Shown here: positions 1 to 9,516 of the stretch, piece by piece
Layout: each line of letters opens with the position of its first letter
Numbering within the stretch: position 1 is the stretch's first letter
Assembly: GCF_001724605.1 (NCBI RefSeq)
Contig: NZ_MEEX01000021.1
Location: 18,501-82,500 of the forward strand
DNA length: 64,000 nt
Origin: Phenylobacterium sp. SCN 70-31
GTDB lineage: Bacteria; Pseudomonadota; Alphaproteobacteria; Caulobacterales; Caulobacteraceae
Direction of reading: 5' to 3'
Notes under the pieces: model-generated
Databases searched by the model: none
What the model saw: the letters and a program-made list of their open reading frames with translations, nothing else
Told to the model about the DNA's origin: nothing
Program-made: the position numbers and the translations under genes

Positions 1-215
1 GCGGCCGTGGCTTCCTTCAGCGACTCCAGCGCGGTGGTCTGCACCCCGCCCAGGAACCCCTCGCCCATCCAGGGCATGACGTCGGCGACGTCCGCCGGCG
101 TATAGACACACGCCAGCTCGGCGCCGAACGGTTCGGCGATCGTCTTCGCCGCCGCCACGGCGGCCGCGTCCCCCTGTCCGCCCGACAGCGGCGCCATGAT
201 GCGGGCCCAACTCAT
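1..215 (-). CDS. Universal stress protein (UspA-like), N-terminal part; runs off the window
   Basis: Minus-strand translation MSWARIMAPLSGGQGDAAAVAAAKTIAEPFGAELACVYTPADV... is open to the window edge and has USP-like N-terminal pattern. Confidence 0.6.
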   Translation of the reverse strand, partial: MSWARIMAPLSGGQGDAAAVAAAKTIAEPFGAELACVYTPADVADVMPWMGEGFLGGVQTTALESLKEATA

Positions 216-282
216 GCGCACATCCTCATCTCGCCCATCCTCGCGCCATCTTCGCCGACGACGCGCGACCCCGGATTGATCT

Positions 283-978
283 TTGTCAGTCCCTGGGCCA
301 GTTGACCAATGCGACACTGAAAGGAATGTGCGGGTGAGAAAAGGGCTGCGTCGCACAAAAGAGACGCCCCGGGCCTGGCAACGGATGCTGTCGGGCCGCC
401 GGCTGGACCTGCTCGACCCCTCCCCGATGGATATCGAGATCGAGGACATCGCCCACGGCCTGGCCCGCGTCGCGCGGTGGAACGGCCAGACGGTGGGCGA
501 CCACGCCTTCTCGGTCGCCCAGCATTCGGTCGTGGTGGAGGAGATCGTCGCCCACATCCAGCCCGACATCGAGCCCCGCTGGCGCCTCGCCGCCCTGCTG
601 CACGATGCGTCCGAGTATGTGATCGGCGACATGATCAGCCCGTTCAAGGCCGCCCTGGGCGTCGACTACAAGCTGTTCGAGGAGCGGCTCGAGACCGCCA
701 TCCATGTCCGCTTCGGCCTGCCGGCGAAGACACCGGCGGCGATCAAGGCGCTGATCAAGCGTGCGGACCGCGCGTGCGCCTATTTCGAGGCCGTCCAGCT
801 CGCGGGCTTCAACCCCGCCGAAAGCCTCGACTTCTTCGGCGCTCCGCCCGAGGGCTACGCCCTGAGGATCGATCCTCAGGCGCCCGGCGAGGCCCAGGCC
901 CACTACCTGCGCCGGTTCGAGGTGCTGTCCGAGGCGGCCGGCTACAGCCCCCACGCCCAGGCGTTCGACACCGAATGA
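283..978 (+). CDS. HD-domain phosphohydrolase (YfbR/5'-nucleotidase-like)
   Basis: H...LLHDASEYVIGDMISPFK motif; start codon uncertain. Confidence 0.75.
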   Translation: MSVPGPVDQCDTERNVRVRKGLRRTKETPRAWQRMLSGRRLDLLDPSPMDIEIEDIAHGLARVARWNGQTVGDHAFSVAQHSVVVEEIVAHIQPDIEPRWRLAALLHDASEYVIGDMISPFKAALGVDYKLFEERLETAIHVRFGLPAKTPAAIKALIKRADRACAYFEAVQLAGFNPAESLDFFGAPPEGYALRIDPQAPGEAQAHYLRRFEVLSEAAGYSPHAQAFDTE

Positions 979-1934
979 GCACCGCCCTCGTCATCGGGCT
1001 GTCGGCGGTGGTCGTGGCCATCAAGGACGGCGAGGCCGTGGCCCTCACCGTCCGGCACAAAGGCGCAGGCAGTCTCTCGGGCTTGCCTTTCGGCCCCTTC
1101 GATCCCGACGGCCGCCGGACGTTCGAACTGGCCCTGCGCGCCTTCGTGACCGAGCAGACGCGGTTCGACCTCGGCTATGTCGAACAGCTCTACACCTTCG
1201 GGGACCGGGGGCGCGACGCGCCGCTGGCCAACCTCGGCGACGGCGACGGGGCGGCGCGGGTGATCTCGGTGGGCTACCTGGCCCTCGCCCCCGCCGCGGT
1301 CGACACCCACTTCGCCGGCAGCGAGTGGCGGCCGTGGTCCCGCATTTTCCCCTGGGAGGACTGGCGCGGCGGCCGCCCCCCGGCGCTGGAGGCCATCGGC
1401 CCGGCCCTGCGCGCGTGGGCCGGCAACGACGCCCAGAAGCTGGCGCGGGCGCGCCTGGTGTTCGCCCTGGACGGCGCGCCCTGGAACGAGGAACGCGTCC
1501 TCGAACGCTACGAACTGCTCTACGAGGCGGGCCTCGCGCCCGAGGCCGCCCGCGACCGCGGCGAAGCCTCCCCCGCACGCTCCGAGGCCCTGGTCGCGGC
1601 CGTGGGCGAGGCCATGATCTCGGACCACAGGCGCATCCTGGCCACCGCCCTGGGCCGGCTGCGCGGCAAGCTGAAGTACCGGCCCGTGGTGTTCGAACTG
1701 ATGCCCGACGCCTTCACCCTCTCGGCGCTGCAACGGACCGTCGAAGCCATCGCCGGGGTCCCGCTGCACAAGCAGAACTTCCGCCGCGCGCTGGAACGCG
1801 CCGAACTGGTGGAAGGCCTGGGGCGGGTCGACGCCGACACCGGCGGCCGCCCCGCCGAGCTGTTCCGCTTCCGACGCGAGGTCCTGGGCGCCCGGCCCGT
1901 CGGCGGCCTCAGCCTGCCGCTGCTGCGGGACTGA
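975..1934 (+). CDS. NUDIX-like NAD regulator (NrtR-like) family protein
   Basis: Protein MSTALVIGLSAVVVAIKDGEAVALTVRH...; ATG overlaps the upstream stop; C-terminal winged-helix-like tail. Confidence 0.6.
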   Translation: MSTALVIGLSAVVVAIKDGEAVALTVRHKGAGSLSGLPFGPFDPDGRRTFELALRAFVTEQTRFDLGYVEQLYTFGDRGRDAPLANLGDGDGAARVISVGYLALAPAAVDTHFAGSEWRPWSRIFPWEDWRGGRPPALEAIGPALRAWAGNDAQKLARARLVFALDGAPWNEERVLERYELLYEAGLAPEAARDRGEASPARSEALVAAVGEAMISDHRRILATALGRLRGKLKYRPVVFELMPDAFTLSALQRTVEAIAGVPLHKQNFRRALERAELVEGLGRVDADTGGRPAELFRFRREVLGARPVGGLSLPLLRD

Positions 1935-1954
1935 CCCCGCCGCAAGACAGGGCC

Positions 1955-2881
1955 CTACCGCGCCACGCCGAAATCCGGATCGGCCGTCGGCGCCTCCGCC
2001 GGGCCCGCCGCTCGCGCCTTGATGGCCGCGCTGGTCTCGCGGCTGCCGTCGTGGCTCCAGCCGGGTGGCCCGAAGATGTAGCCCAGCGCGTGGCGAGGAT
2101 GGCGGAGCGCGTCCGTCGCCATCGCGATCCACTCGTGGAACGCCACCCGCAGGATGTTGAAGGTGGCCAGGTTCTTGACGATGCCGTAACGGCACGGCTC
2201 GGCGTCCAGCTCGGGCTGGAAGGTGCCGAACAGCTTGTCCCAGACGATCAGGATGCCCGCGTAGTTGCGGTCCAGGTAGATCGGGTTGCGGGCATGATGC
2301 ACCCGGTGATGCGACGGGGTGTTGAACACCGCCTCGAACCAACGCGGCAGGCGGCCGATCGCCTCGGTGTGGATCCAGTACTGGTAGACGAGACTGATCC
2401 CCTTCTGGATGGCGATCATCGCCGGCGGGAAGCCGAAGAACGCCAGGGGGAGCCAGAGGAGCCAGGTTCCCGCCACGCCGCCGGTCCAGGTCTGCCGCAG
2501 CGCGGTGGAGAGGTTGTAGTGCTGGCTGCTGTGGTGGTTGACGTGCGCCGCCCACCAGAACCGCCGCTCGTGGCTGAGCCTGTGGAACCAGTAGTAGGTG
2601 AGATCCTCCAGCAGGAAGATGGCCACCCAGGCCCACACCGCCGTCATGGGAATCGTGAACAGGCGGTGCTCGTAAACCCAGACCGTCGCCGCGAAGACAA
2701 GGCCGGCTGTGACGAGCCCCGCCAGCGTGGAGCCGAGGCCCATGCCGAGCGAGATGGCCGTGTCCTTGACCTCGTAGTTGGCCCTGGCCCTGCCCAGGCG
2801 CGCGAGAAGGACCTCGAGGATGATGGTGAGGATGAAGAACGGCGTGGCGAGGGCGACCGGATCGAAATCGGTCTTCATCAC
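1955..2881 (-). CDS. Sterol desaturase / fatty acid hydroxylase family protein
   Basis: Histidine boxes HRLSHE, HVNHHSS, HHRVHH plus several hydrophobic segments. Confidence 0.85.
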   Translation of the reverse strand: MMKTDFDPVALATPFFILTIILEVLLARLGRARANYEVKDTAISLGMGLGSTLAGLVTAGLVFAATVWVYEHRLFTIPMTAVWAWVAIFLLEDLTYYWFHRLSHERRFWWAAHVNHHSSQHYNLSTALRQTWTGGVAGTWLLWLPLAFFGFPPAMIAIQKGISLVYQYWIHTEAIGRLPRWFEAVFNTPSHHRVHHARNPIYLDRNYAGILIVWDKLFGTFQPELDAEPCRYGIVKNLATFNILRVAFHEWIAMATDALRHPRHALGYIFGPPGWSHDGSRETSAAIKARAAGPAEAPTADPDFGVAR

Positions 2882-3279
2882 GCCGCCAGGTCCTTGGTCA
2901 GGTTCTCGGGGGGCCAGGACGGGAGGCGGATGGTCGCCGCCGGCGCGGCGATGTCGTCCAAGTTCACATGGAGCCGGCCGTTGCGGAACGTGGCCGAAAC
3001 CGCCTGGGGCCAGGGAATCTGCCGCGCGGCGAAGCCATCGCCCACCCGGCAGAGGACCAGAGCCATGCCCCCCGACTTCGCCAGGGCGCCCGCGCCGTCC
3101 GATGCGGTCCAGATCGCGTCGATGGATCGGGTGGGGAATTCCTCGGCGAGGAGGGCCAGCGCCTTGTGGTCGTCCAGCGGCCGGACCGGCTTGGCGATCT
3201 TGGCCCAGGCGACGATCGCGACGAGCGCGCCCACCGCCGCCGCCGAAAGGGCGAACTGAATGAAGAACGCCTCGTCCAA
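2878..3279 (-). CDS. Conserved hypothetical membrane-anchored protein
   Basis: 133-aa ORF with N-terminal TM; 4-bp overlap with the downstream desaturase. Confidence 0.6.
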   Translation of the reverse strand: MDEAFFIQFALSAAAVGALVAIVAWAKIAKPVRPLDDHKALALLAEEFPTRSIDAIWTASDGAGALAKSGGMALVLCRVGDGFAARQIPWPQAVSATFRNGRLHVNLDDIAAPAATIRLPSWPPENLTKDLAA

Positions 3280-3340
3280 GGCCGCGCCTCCCCTGGTCCC
3301 GTTCCGGGCAGGGTGAGCGCAGGGCGTATCCCGGTCAAGG

Positions 3341-3368
3341 AAAAGGCCATGCGGTCGCCCGCATGGCC
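3341..3368 (-). terminator. Rho-independent terminator of the outer-membrane protein gene
   Basis: GGCCATGCGG-TCGC-CCGCATGGCC perfect 10-bp stem (3345-3368) with a U-run on the minus strand. Confidence 0.75.
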
Positions 3369-3395
3369 CTTCCCTCTCGGTCTATGCCGGACGGA

Positions 3396-3935
3396 TCAGA
3401 ACTTCCGGGAATAGCCCACGGTCCAGACGTTGGCGTCCGGGGCGCTCTTGCCGGTCTCGTAGCGGGTGTAGTCCACCCGCACGCCGTTCACGCCGTCGAA
3501 GTGGTGCTGGGCGCCCACGCCGAAGTTGAACGAGTCCTCGGAATCCGAGGCCGAAAGGCCGGCGGCCTTCACGCGGAACTTGCTCGTACCATAGCCGACG
3601 CGCGCGATCAGGTCGGTGTTCGCGCCGACCGGCGCGAAGCCCACGAGATAGGCGGCCGCCGAATGCTTGAGCCTGGTGGTGACGTCGACGCCGGCGATGC
3701 GATCGGTGTCGCTCTTGATGCCCGCGCCCAGTTCGCCTTCGACGCCGACCCAGTTGTTGAACCGGTAGCCGAGGCGCGCCTGAACGGCCTTCACGTCCAC
3801 CTGCTTGGCGTCGACGATCCCGAGGTTCAGATTGCCGTAGACACCGGTGTTGGCGACATCCTGAGCCTGCGAGGCGGCGGGGACGGCGGCGGCGATCGCG
3901 GCCAGCGAGGCCACGCTGATGAGAGCTTTTTTCAT
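3396..3935 (-). CDS. Outer membrane beta-barrel (porin-like) protein
   Basis: Signal peptide MKKALISVASLAAIAAAVPAASQA, alternating beta pattern, C-terminal aromatic SRKF. Confidence 0.75.
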   Translation of the reverse strand: MKKALISVASLAAIAAAVPAASQAQDVANTGVYGNLNLGIVDAKQVDVKAVQARLGYRFNNWVGVEGELGAGIKSDTDRIAGVDVTTRLKHSAAAYLVGFAPVGANTDLIARVGYGTSKFRVKAAGLSASDSEDSFNFGVGAQHHFDGVNGVRVDYTRYETGKSAPDANVWTVGYSRKF

Positions 3936-4141
3936 TTTTGGGGGAGAACTCCATACTCGTCCTGGACAGCCCGCCCAGTCCCAATCGGGATCGCCTTCAA
4001 ACGCGGCGACGCGCGGCCGGTTCTATGGCGAAGCTGTGGCCGACGGAGTCTGTGACTTTCATGCAACACCCGAACGACCGGGGCGCGTGACCGCCACGCG
4101 GACCGTGCTATGCAGTCCCGCTTTCGTGCGCCGAGGAAACC

Positions 4142-5257
4142 ATGACAGACGCGGTCATCGCCGCCACCGGGCTCTACACCCCGCCCAACAGCCTCTCGAA
4201 CGCCGAGTTGGTCGAGACCTTCAACGCCTATGTCGAGCGGTTCAACGCCGCGCACGCCGACGCCATCGCCGCGGGCGAGGTCCAGGCGCTGGCGCCCTCC
4301 TCCGTCGAGTTCATCGAGAAGGCCTCGGGCATCAAGTCGCGGTTCGTGATCGACAAGACCGGGCTGGTCGATCCCGAGCGCATGGCCCCCAACATCGCCG
4401 AGCGCGGCGACGACCAGCTCTCGATCCTGGCCGAGATCGCCGTCGAGGCGGCCCGGCAGGCGATCGCCCGCTGGGGTAAGGACGCCTCGCGGATCGACGC
4501 GGTGATCTGCGCCGCCTCGAACATGCAGCGCGCCTACCCCGCCATGGCGATCGAGGTGCAGCAGGCCCTGGGAATCGACGGCTTCGCCTTCGACATGAAC
4601 GTCGCCTGCTCGTCGGCCACCTTCGGCATCAAGACGGCGGCCGACTTCATCGCCTCCGGCTCGGCGCGGGCGGTGCTGATGGTCAATCCGGAGATCTGCT
4701 CCGGACACCTCAACTTCCGGGATCGCGACAGCCACTTCATCTTCGGCGACGTGGCCACTGCGGTGATCGTGGAGCGGGCGGACGACGCGTCCGGCGGGTG
4801 GGAGATCCTGGGGACCCGCCTGAAGACCCGTTTCTCGAACAACATCCGCAATAACTTCGGCTTCCTCAACCGCTGCGCGCCCGAAGGGGAAGGCCAGAGC
4901 GACAAGCTCTTCGTCCAGGAGGGCCGCAAGGTCTTCCGCGAGGTGGTGCCGATGGTCTCGGAGATGATCGTAGACCACGCCAACGAACTGGGGCTCGATC
5001 CCACCAGCCTGAAGCGCATGTGGCTGCACCAGGCCAACATCAACATGAACGAGCTGATCGGGAAGCGCGTGCTGGGCCGGGAGCCCACACCGCAGGAGAA
5101 CGTCATCATCCTGGACGAGTACGCCAACACCTCGTCGGCCGGCTCGATCATCGCCTTCCACAAGGCCAACGACGACTTCCTGCCGGGCGACACCGGCCTC
5201 ATCTGCTCGTTCGGCGCCGGCTATTCGGCAGGTACGGTGTTCGTCCGGAAGCGGTGA
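4142..5257 (+). CDS. Beta-ketoacyl-ACP synthase III (FabH family, long form)
   Basis: Active-site Cys in NVACSSATFG, His in HQANIN, Asn in EYANTSSAG. Confidence 0.85.
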   Translation: MTDAVIAATGLYTPPNSLSNAELVETFNAYVERFNAAHADAIAAGEVQALAPSSVEFIEKASGIKSRFVIDKTGLVDPERMAPNIAERGDDQLSILAEIAVEAARQAIARWGKDASRIDAVICAASNMQRAYPAMAIEVQQALGIDGFAFDMNVACSSATFGIKTAADFIASGSARAVLMVNPEICSGHLNFRDRDSHFIFGDVATAVIVERADDASGGWEILGTRLKTRFSNNIRNNFGFLNRCAPEGEGQSDKLFVQEGRKVFREVVPMVSEMIVDHANELGLDPTSLKRMWLHQANINMNELIGKRVLGREPTPQENVIILDEYANTSSAGSIIAFHKANDDFLPGDTGLICSFGAGYSAGTVFVRKR

Positions 5258-5297
5258 CGCCCTACCCGTCCAGTTGCCGCCAGGCGGAGGGCGCGTT

Positions 5298-5327
5298 ATG
5301 TGTAAGATACTCTGAAGAGATACACAT
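5298..5327. promoter_or_regulatory. Operator-like inverted repeat upstream of vapB
   Basis: ATGTGTA-N16-TACACAT directly upstream of the antitoxin ATG at 5329. Confidence 0.5.
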
Positions 5328-5328
5328 C

Positions 5329-5523
5329 ATGCGCACGAACATCGTCATCGACGACGACCTCATGGCCGAAGCGCAGCGGGCGACGGGCCTGTCGACCAAG
5401 CGCGAGACTGTCGACCTTGCGCTTCGCACCCTGCTCGGGCTGAGACGACAGGCGGAAGTCCGCGACTTCAGGGGCAAGCTGGCCTGGAGCGGCGACCTTG
5501 AGGCCATGAGGACCGACGATTGA
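5329..5523 (+). CDS. vapB: Type II antitoxin, VapB family
   Basis: MRTNIVIDDDLMAEAQRATGLSTKRETVDLALRTLL; precedes a PIN toxin with 4-bp overlap. Confidence 0.85.
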   Translation: MRTNIVIDDDLMAEAQRATGLSTKRETVDLALRTLLGLRRQAEVRDFRGKLAWSGDLEAMRTDD

Positions 5524-5918
5524 CGTTGGTCGATTCCAGCGTCTGGATCGACTATTTCCGGGGCGTGGGGACTCCTCAGTCTGATCGGCTCGACGCCCTC
5601 CTCGGGAACGAGCCGCTCGTGATCGGCGACCTGATATTGACGGAGGTTCTGCAAGGCTTCGTTCAGGATACGGCGTTCGAACAGGCCCAGCGGCTCCTGT
5701 CGGCCTTCGAATTGATGTCGATCGGCGGGCCAGACGTTGCCCTGCAGGCGGCGCGGAACTATCGGATACTGCGGGCGCGCGGGATCACGGTCCGCAAGAC
5801 CATCGATACGCTCATCGCCACCCGCTGCATCGAGGCCGGCCTGACGCTGCTCTACAGCGACCGGGATTTCGATCCGTTCGTCCAATACCTCGGACTGGCC
5901 TCGGCGATGGCCGAATAG
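5520..5918 (+). CDS. vapC: PIN-domain toxin, VapC family
   Basis: [13 protein letters not shown]-terminus, acidic residues of PIN domain, coupled to VapB. Confidence 0.87.
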   Translation: MTLVDSSVWIDYFRGVGTPQSDRLDALLGNEPLVIGDLILTEVLQGFVQDTAFEQAQRLLSAFELMSIGGPDVALQAARNYRILRARGITVRKTIDTLIATRCIEAGLTLLYSDRDFDPFVQYLGLASAMAE

Positions 5919-6013
5919 CCGGTCCGCAGCGTCAGCGGTGTGTTCTTGCGCCAGCCGAGGTCCTACGCTCCCGCTCAGTCGCCGAGAGGCGCTGCAACGG
6001 GAGGCCTTCAGTC

Positions 6014-6715
6014 ATGGATTTCCGCAAGTACGTCGCCGAGGCGATCGGGACCGCCTGGCTCACATTCGGAGGGTGCGGAGCGGCCGTGATCGCCGCCGGG
6101 TTCCCGGACGTCGGCATCGGGCTGCTGGGCGTGTCCCTGGCCTTCGGCCTCACCGTGGTGACCATGGCCTACGCCATCGGCCACATCTCGGGCTGCCACC
6201 TCAACCCCGCCGTGACCGTCGGCCTGTTCGCCGGCGGGCGGTTCCCGGCCGGGCAGATCGCTCCCTACATCGTCAGTCAGGTGCTGGGGGCGATCGCCGG
6301 CGCCGGCGTGCTGTACGCCATCGCCTCGGGCGCGCCGGGCTTCGACGTGGCGGCGGGCTTCGCCTCCAACGGCTACGGCGAACACTCGCCGGGCGGCTAC
6401 AGCCTGACCTCGGCGCTGATCGCCGAGGTGGTCCTGACCGCGGTCTTCCTTTTCGTGATCATGGGCGCCACCCACGGCAAGGCGCCCGCCGGATTCGCCC
6501 CGCTGGCCATCGGCCTAGCCCTCACGCTGATCCACCTGATCTCGATCCCGGTCACCAACACCTCGGTGAACCCGGCGCGCAGCACCGGCCCCGCCCTGTT
6601 CGTGGGCGGCTGGGCGCTGTCCCAGCTCTGGCTGTTCTGGGTGGCGCCGCTGATCGGGGGCGCCCTGGGCGGTGTCGTCTACCGCTGGATCGGTCCGAAC
6701 CGCGAGACGCCCTGA
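6014..6715 (+). CDS. aqpZ: Aquaporin Z
   Basis: Two NPA boxes ([20 protein letters not shown]) and six TM segments. Confidence 0.92.
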   Translation: MDFRKYVAEAIGTAWLTFGGCGAAVIAAGFPDVGIGLLGVSLAFGLTVVTMAYAIGHISGCHLNPAVTVGLFAGGRFPAGQIAPYIVSQVLGAIAGAGVLYAIASGAPGFDVAAGFASNGYGEHSPGGYSLTSALIAEVVLTAVFLFVIMGATHGKAPAGFAPLAIGLALTLIHLISIPVTNTSVNPARSTGPALFVGGWALSQLWLFWVAPLIGGALGGVVYRWIGPNRETP

Positions 6716-6767
6716 TCGACGGGCCTCAGGAGAAGGCGCGCGGCGACCGGCCGCGCGCCGCACCGGC

Positions 6768-9461
6768 CTAACGGTCCTTTTCGCGCTCGCCGATAGCCGC
6801 CTGCGCGGCCGCGAGCCGGGCGATCGGCACCCGGTAGGGCGAGCAGCTCACGTAGTCGAGCCCCACGCCCTCGCAGAACTGGATCGAGGCGGGGTCGCCG
6901 CCGTGCTCGCCGCAGATGCCCAGCTTCACGTCGGGCCGCTGCGCCCGGCCCCGTTCGGCGGCGATACGGATCAGATCGCCCACGCCCTCCTGGTCCAGGC
7001 TGACGAAGGGGTCCTTCTCGAAGATGCCCTTCTCGATATAGGCGTTCAGGAACCGGCCGGAGTCGTCACGGCTGATGCCGAAAGTCGTCTGGGTCAGGTC
7101 GTTGGTGCCGAACGAGAAGAACTCGGCGTTCTCGGCCAGGTCGCCGGCCCGCAGCGCCGCGCGCGGCAGTTCGACCATCGTGCCGACCATGTAGGCGATC
7201 TCGCGGCCTTGTTCGGCCATCACCGCCTTGGCGGTCCGGTCGGTGAGCTGGCGCAGGAAACGCATCTCCTCACCCTTGGCCACCAGGGGATGCATGATCT
7301 CGGGGATCGGCGCCGGGCGCCCCTCGGCGGCCACTTCGCAGGCCGCCTCCAGGATCGCGCGCACCTGCATCTCGTAGATCTCGGGGTACGAAACGCCGAG
7401 GCGACAGCCGCGGTGGCCCAGCATGGGGTTCACCTCGTGCATCTCCTGGGCCCGGCGCAGCAGCTTGGCGGCGTCGAGGCCCGTGGCTTCGGCCACCGCC
7501 TGCACATCCTCCTCGGTATGCGGCAGGAACTCGTGCAGCGGCGGATCCAACAGGCGGATCGTGACCGGCAGGCCTTCCATGATCTTGAACAGCTCGACGA
7601 AATCCTGCCGCTGCATCGGCAGGATCTTGGCCAGCGCGGCCTTCCGGCCCGCCACGTCGTCGGCCAGGATCATCTCGCGCACCGCCGCGATCCGCGCCGG
7701 ATCGAAGAACATGTGCTCGGTCCGGCAGAGGCCGATCCCCTCGGCGCCGAACTGGCGGGCCGTCTGGGCGTCGAGCGCCGTCTCGGCGTTGGCGCGGACC
7801 TTCAGCCGGCGCATCTCGTCGGCCCATCCCATCAGGGTGGCGAAATCGCCCGAGAGCTCGGGCTCGATCATCTTCACCGCGCCTTGCAGCACCTCGCCGG
7901 TCGAGCCGTCGATGGTGACGATGTCGTAGGCGCGAATGGTCTTGCCCCGGGCGCGGAACTCGCCGGCGCGGGCGTCGATATGGACCTCGCCCGCACCCGA
8001 GACGCAGGGACGGCCCATGCCGCGGGCCACCACGGCGGCGTGGCTGGTCATGCCGCCGCGGGCCGTCACGATGCCGCGCGCGGCGTCCATCCCACGGATG
8101 TCCTCGGGGCTGGTCTCCTCGCGCACGAGGATGACCGCCTCGCCCGAACCGCCCAGCTTCTCGGCCTCCTCCGCCGTGAACACCACCTTGCCGGTGGCGG
8201 CGCCCGGACTGGCCGGCAGACCCGAGGCGATGACGTCGCGCGGGCTGGCGGGGTCGATCGTCGGGTGCAGGAGCTGGTCCAGGGACGCCGGCTCGACCCG
8301 CATGACCGCTTCCGACTTCGAGATCAGGCCCTCGCTGGCCAGGTCCACCGCCACCTTCAGCGCCGCCTTGGCCGTGCGCTTCCCGTTGCGGGTCTGGAGC
8401 ATGTAGAGCCGGCCCTGCTCGACCGTGAACTCGATGTCCTGCATGTCGCGGTAGTGCTTCTCGAGCGCGCCCACCACGCCCTTGAACTGTGCGAACACCT
8501 CGGGCAGCGCCTCTTCCATCGAGGGATTGACGTCGCCCATCTCCTCGCGCGCCGCCTTGGTCAGCGGCTGGGGCGTGCGGATGCCCGCCACCACGTCCTC
8601 ACCCTGGGCGTTGATCAGGAACTCGCCGTACAGCTTGTTCTCGCCCGTCGAGGGATTGCGGGTGAAGGCGACGCCCGTGGCCGAACCGTCGCCCATGTTG
8701 CCGAACACCATCGACTGGATGTTCACCGCCGTGCCCCAGCTCTCGGGGATGTCGTGCATGCGCCGGTAGAACTTGGCGCGGTCGTTCATCCAGCTCGCGA
8801 ACACGGCGCCGACGGCGCCCCAGAGCTGTTCCTTGGGGTCCTGCGGGAACGGCGCGCCCCGCTCGTCCTCGACGGCGCGCTTGTAGTCGGCGACCACCGC
8901 CTCCCAGTGCTCGGCCGTCAGGCCGGTATCGACATGGATGTCCAGGCGATCCTTGTGGTCGTCCAGGATCTCTTCGAACATGTGGTGATCCAGGTCGAGC
9001 ACCACGGTGGAGTACATCTGGATGAAGCGGCGATAGGAATCGAAGGCGAAGCGGCGGTCGCCCGAGAGCTTCGCAAGGCCTTCCACGGTCTGGTCGTTCA
9101 GGCCCAGGTTCAGGACCGTATCCATCATCCCCGGCATCGAAGCCCGCGCGCCCGAACGGACCGACACCAACAGCGGGTTGGCCGGATCGCCGAAGCGCTT
9201 GCCGGTGATCTCCTCCACCTTGGCCAGGCCGGCCGCCACCTGTTCCTCGAGGTCGCCCGGATAGCTCCGTGCGTTCGCGTAATAGTGGGTGCAGGCTTCG
9301 GTGGTGATGGTGAAGCCCGGCGGCACGGGCAAGCCCAGCGACGACATCTCGGCCAGATTCGCCCCCTTGCCGCCCAGCAGGTCCTTCATCGACGCATCGC
9401 CGTCGGCCGAACCGCCGCCGAAGGCATAGACCCAACGCGTCTTCACCGTCGTATCGGCCAT
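6768..9461 (-). CDS. ppdK: Pyruvate, phosphate dikinase
   Basis: GGKGANLAEM, ARGGMTSHAAVVARGMG phospho-His site, GICGEHGGDP C-terminal motif. Confidence 0.95.
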   Translation of the reverse strand: MADTTVKTRWVYAFGGGSADGDASMKDLLGGKGANLAEMSSLGLPVPPGFTITTEACTHYYANARSYPGDLEEQVAAGLAKVEEITGKRFGDPANPLLVSVRSGARASMPGMMDTVLNLGLNDQTVEGLAKLSGDRRFAFDSYRRFIQMYSTVVLDLDHHMFEEILDDHKDRLDIHVDTGLTAEHWEAVVADYKRAVEDERGAPFPQDPKEQLWGAVGAVFASWMNDRAKFYRRMHDIPESWGTAVNIQSMVFGNMGDGSATGVAFTRNPSTGENKLYGEFLINAQGEDVVAGIRTPQPLTKAAREEMGDVNPSMEEALPEVFAQFKGVVGALEKHYRDMQDIEFTVEQGRLYMLQTRNGKRTAKAALKVAVDLASEGLISKSEAVMRVEPASLDQLLHPTIDPASPRDVIASGLPASPGAATGKVVFTAEEAEKLGGSGEAVILVREETSPEDIRGMDAARGIVTARGGMTSHAAVVARGMGRPCVSGAGEVHIDARAGEFRARGKTIRAYDIVTIDGSTGEVLQGAVKMIEPELSGDFATLMGWADEMRRLKVRANAETALDAQTARQFGAEGIGLCRTEHMFFDPARIAAVREMILADDVAGRKAALAKILPMQRQDFVELFKIMEGLPVTIRLLDPPLHEFLPHTEEDVQAVAEATGLDAAKLLRRAQEMHEVNPMLGHRGCRLGVSYPEIYEMQVRAILEAACEVAAEGRPAPIPEIMHPLVAKGEEMRFLRQLTDRTAKAVMAEQGREIAYMVGTMVELPRAALRAGDLAENAEFFSFGTNDLTQTTFGISRDDSGRFLNAYIEKGIFEKDPFVSLDQEGVGDLIRIAAERGRAQRPDVKLGICGEHGGDPASIQFCEGVGLDYVSCSPYRVPIARLAAAQAAIGEREKDR

Positions 9462-9516
9462 AACCCTGTCTACCTTCCGATCCTCTCCCGCCCGCAGGCG
9501 GTCTCCCGGGCGGTGT

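Noticed and set aside
942-2636. 564-aa - strand ORF
   Set aside because: Overlaps the real NUDIX-like gene antisense and the desaturase in another frame; no domain pattern
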